Shown here: piece by piece, positions 47,502 through 48,750 of the stretch | Layout of the letters: every line of letters begins with the position of its first letter | Numbering within the stretch: position 1 is the first letter of the stretch | NCBI GenBank assembly: GCA_001970955.1 | Contig: MPUH01000515.1 | Coordinates: 1-48,750 of the forward strand | DNA from: Stentor coeruleus | Lineage: Eukaryota > Ciliophora > Heterotrichea > Heterotrichida > Stentoridae | Direction: 5' to 3' | Length of the DNA stretch: 48,750 nucleotides | Position numbers and translations under genes: made by a program | The notes under the pieces: model-generated | What the model was told of the DNA's origin: nothing | The model's input: the letters and a program-made list of their open reading frames with translations, nothing else | Database searches by the model: none

Positions 47502-48380
47502 ATGATAACAGAAGAAAGAAAAAAACAACTTCTCAGCATTTTACAAAAAGATCCAGCGAACTCGAAATGTTTTGACTGTAATACTGAAAACCCTTCAAAT
47601 GTCTCACTTGCCTTTGGGTGTTTTGTTTGTAATACATGCGCACAATCTCATGAACTTCTAGGCGAATCTATAACCAAAATCAAATCAGTATCTGAAGAAT
47701 GGTCTTTAGAAGAACTTGGAATTATTTCATCAGGAGGTAATAGCGCTTTAAAAGAGTTTTTCGATTACTATGGACTAATAGAAACACCTTCTAATTACAA
47801 ATATCAAACTAAAGCTGGGGAGTTTTATAGAGAAATGCTGGCTGTGGTATCCAAAGATCAAGAATTTAATCAAGAGTTCCCACCAGCAAACGAAGGAATT
47901 CAAGTGATTCAAATTAAATTAACACAAAATGAAAGATCTTCAATTATTTCTGAAGAAACAAAAATCAAATATCCTCTACTTAAAACACAAAATAGTAGGT
48001 TTTGGATTTGTAAATGCTTGAAACCAGTATGGTTTAGTAAAGGGACAAGTGAAAAAATACCGAAAAAAGCTGAGAAAATATTAGAAAACCAAGTTTCTAA
48101 AAAACCAGAAGGGAAGTCTAGAGAAATTTTTAATAAGATTGAGATGAAACTAAATTCGGTTATTAGTAAAATTAAAAGCAATAAAAGAATACAGAATGTT
48201 GGAAAGAGGATTGGTGATCTTAGTGGGAATTTAGTTAGAGGAGTTAAAGATAGGTATAAGAAATTTCATAGTGGGATCTCGGAACAACAGTTTGAAGGAC
48301 ATGATGAAAGAAATATTTGTGTGATTGAAAGGCCAGAGCGTCAGGGAACAGAAAATTCTTTTATTAATAATGGTAATTGA
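47502..48380 (+). CDS. ArfGAP-fold protein with arginine finger replaced by Glu
   Basis: 292 residues. The ArfGAP zinc finger is clear at 9-115: Cys23-x2-Cys26-x16-Cys43-x2-Cys46, with NPSNVSLAFGCFVCNTCA, then SHELLGESITKIKSV and a helical GNSALKEFFDYYG that matches the usual GN-x-x-x-x-x-FF pattern. In active ArfGAPs the fourth Cys is followed by x4-Arg (HRSLG); here it is HELLG, Glu51, so the catalytic arginine is missing. The C-terminal half is Lys-rich and helical (KSREIFNKIEMKLNSVISK), possibly membrane or coat binding. It may bind Arf-family GTPases without stimulating hydrolysis. Confidence 0.85.
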   Translation: MITEERKKQLLSILQKDPANSKCFDCNTENPSNVSLAFGCFVCNTCAQSHELLGESITKIKSVSEEWSLEELGIISSGGNSALKEFFDYYGLIETPSNYKYQTKAGEFYREMLAVVSKDQEFNQEFPPANEGIQVIQIKLTQNERSSIISEETKIKYPLLKTQNSRFWICKCLKPVWFSKGTSEKIPKKAEKILENQVSKKPEGKSREIFNKIEMKLNSVISKIKSNKRIQNVGKRIGDLSGNLVRGVKDRYKKFHSGISEQQFEGHDERNICVIERPERQGTENSFINNGN

Positions 48381-48750
48381 TTGTGAAATGATAGAAATAT
48401 GATGCTCGATGGGAATTCATATTTGTTTATATAAAAATTATTTTTTGCAGTTTTAAAGAATATCCTAGATTTTTGTGTTTGGAAAAAATTGGATCTTTTA
48501 AGACATGTGCTGCATAATAGTAATTTAAACAATTTTATTAACAAGGGCTGGACAATAGTCAAGCGATAATTCTCTATAATAACTTATCAACTTTAAAATA
48601 TTAAATATCTAATTCTCTATAATAACTTATTAAATAACTACGGATAAAACATTACTTCAAGCATGAAACTGTGAAAATAGCATTTAGTAAAGTATTTTTC
48701 AATAAAGGCCGTGAACTAGGGTCAACTAGCGGTAAAAGTGCAGCCTTAAT
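48381..48750. other. Right-end intergenic sequence
   Basis: 3' region of the ArfGAP-like gene. It holds a 21-bp direct repeat (48567-48630). The last 60 bases are slightly less AT-rich and may lead into another gene outside the window; no frame can be assigned. Confidence 0.5.
48567..48630 (+). repeat. 21-bp direct repeat
   Basis: The 21-mer beginning TAATTCTCTATAATAACTTA occurs at 48567-48587 and 48610-48630, separated by 22 bp of AT-rich sequence. Confidence 0.85.

Noticed and set aside
1-48750. A reassigned ciliate genetic code for the whole window
   Set aside because: Well-recognised proteins (RPL17, GCLC, TAF5, PKG) run open in the standard code with CAA/CAG for Gln and end properly at TAA, TAG or TGA.
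1-48750. CRISPR arrays, insertion sequences, rRNA genes, integrated viral genes
   Set aside because: No regularly spaced repeats, no transposase or viral protein motifs and no rRNA-like stretch recognised.

Overview
The window looks like macronuclear DNA of a heterotrich ciliate, most likely Stentor or a close relative. It is AT-rich, and its genes are long open frames that read in the standard code: TAA, TAG and TGA all serve as natural stops, and Gln is CAA/CAG. Four reading frames are rejoined exactly by removing 15-nt introns with the pattern GTAA-N5-A-N4-or-so-AG (4910-4924, 25911-25925, 26345-26359, 33439-33453). Tiny introns with a standard code are the published hallmark of Stentor. 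Many products are typical ciliate proteins: axonemal SAXO and STPG-like proteins, a WD40-TRP-like channel, a PKG with four cyclic-nucleotide domains, and a CDPK-like kinase.

Layout. 1-9.1 kb: tail of a membrane protein, an STPG-like protein, a dual-specificity phosphatase, a TLC-domain protein (1 intron), a coiled-coil protein with CSPP1/CCDC66-like motifs, and a SAXO-type axonemal protein. 9.1-18.2 kb: ribosomal protein uL22 (RPL17), an NADP-dependent MDR oxidoreductase, an atypical CK1 kinase, a 1190-residue WD40/ion-channel protein and a p24/TMED cargo receptor. 19.4-26.4 kb: TAF5, glutamate-cysteine ligase and a three-exon R2R3 Myb. 28.3-33.6 kb: a RING-Cys-relay (RCR) E3 ligase with an added RING/IBR-like N-terminal half, a UBC12-like E2 without its catalytic Cys, and a SYP7-type Qc-SNARE (1 intron). 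34.6-38.8 kb: an AlkB-type membrane hydroxylase with a broken frame, a CDPK remnant and an EF-hand-less CDPK-like kinase. 40.2-48.4 kb: PKG, a 2-phosphoglycerate-kinase-like P-loop protein, a TPR/IQ protein, and an ArfGAP-fold protein whose arginine finger is Glu.

The genes are unlinked by pathway and transcribed singly. Two convergent pairs are only 34-42 bp apart. Intergenic DNA carries two kinds of signal. First, the sense strand upstream of start codons is almost free of G; the skew flips with gene orientation. Second, there are at least eight decaying coding remnants with frameshifts and in-frame stops, and their stops are mostly TAA/TAG where Gln would fit. The most notable items are the RBR-like/RCR E3 fusion with its catalytic relay residues intact, and three signalling enzymes that keep their fold but have lost a key catalytic residue (E2 Cys to His, ArfGAP Arg to Glu, CK1 Asn to Gln).
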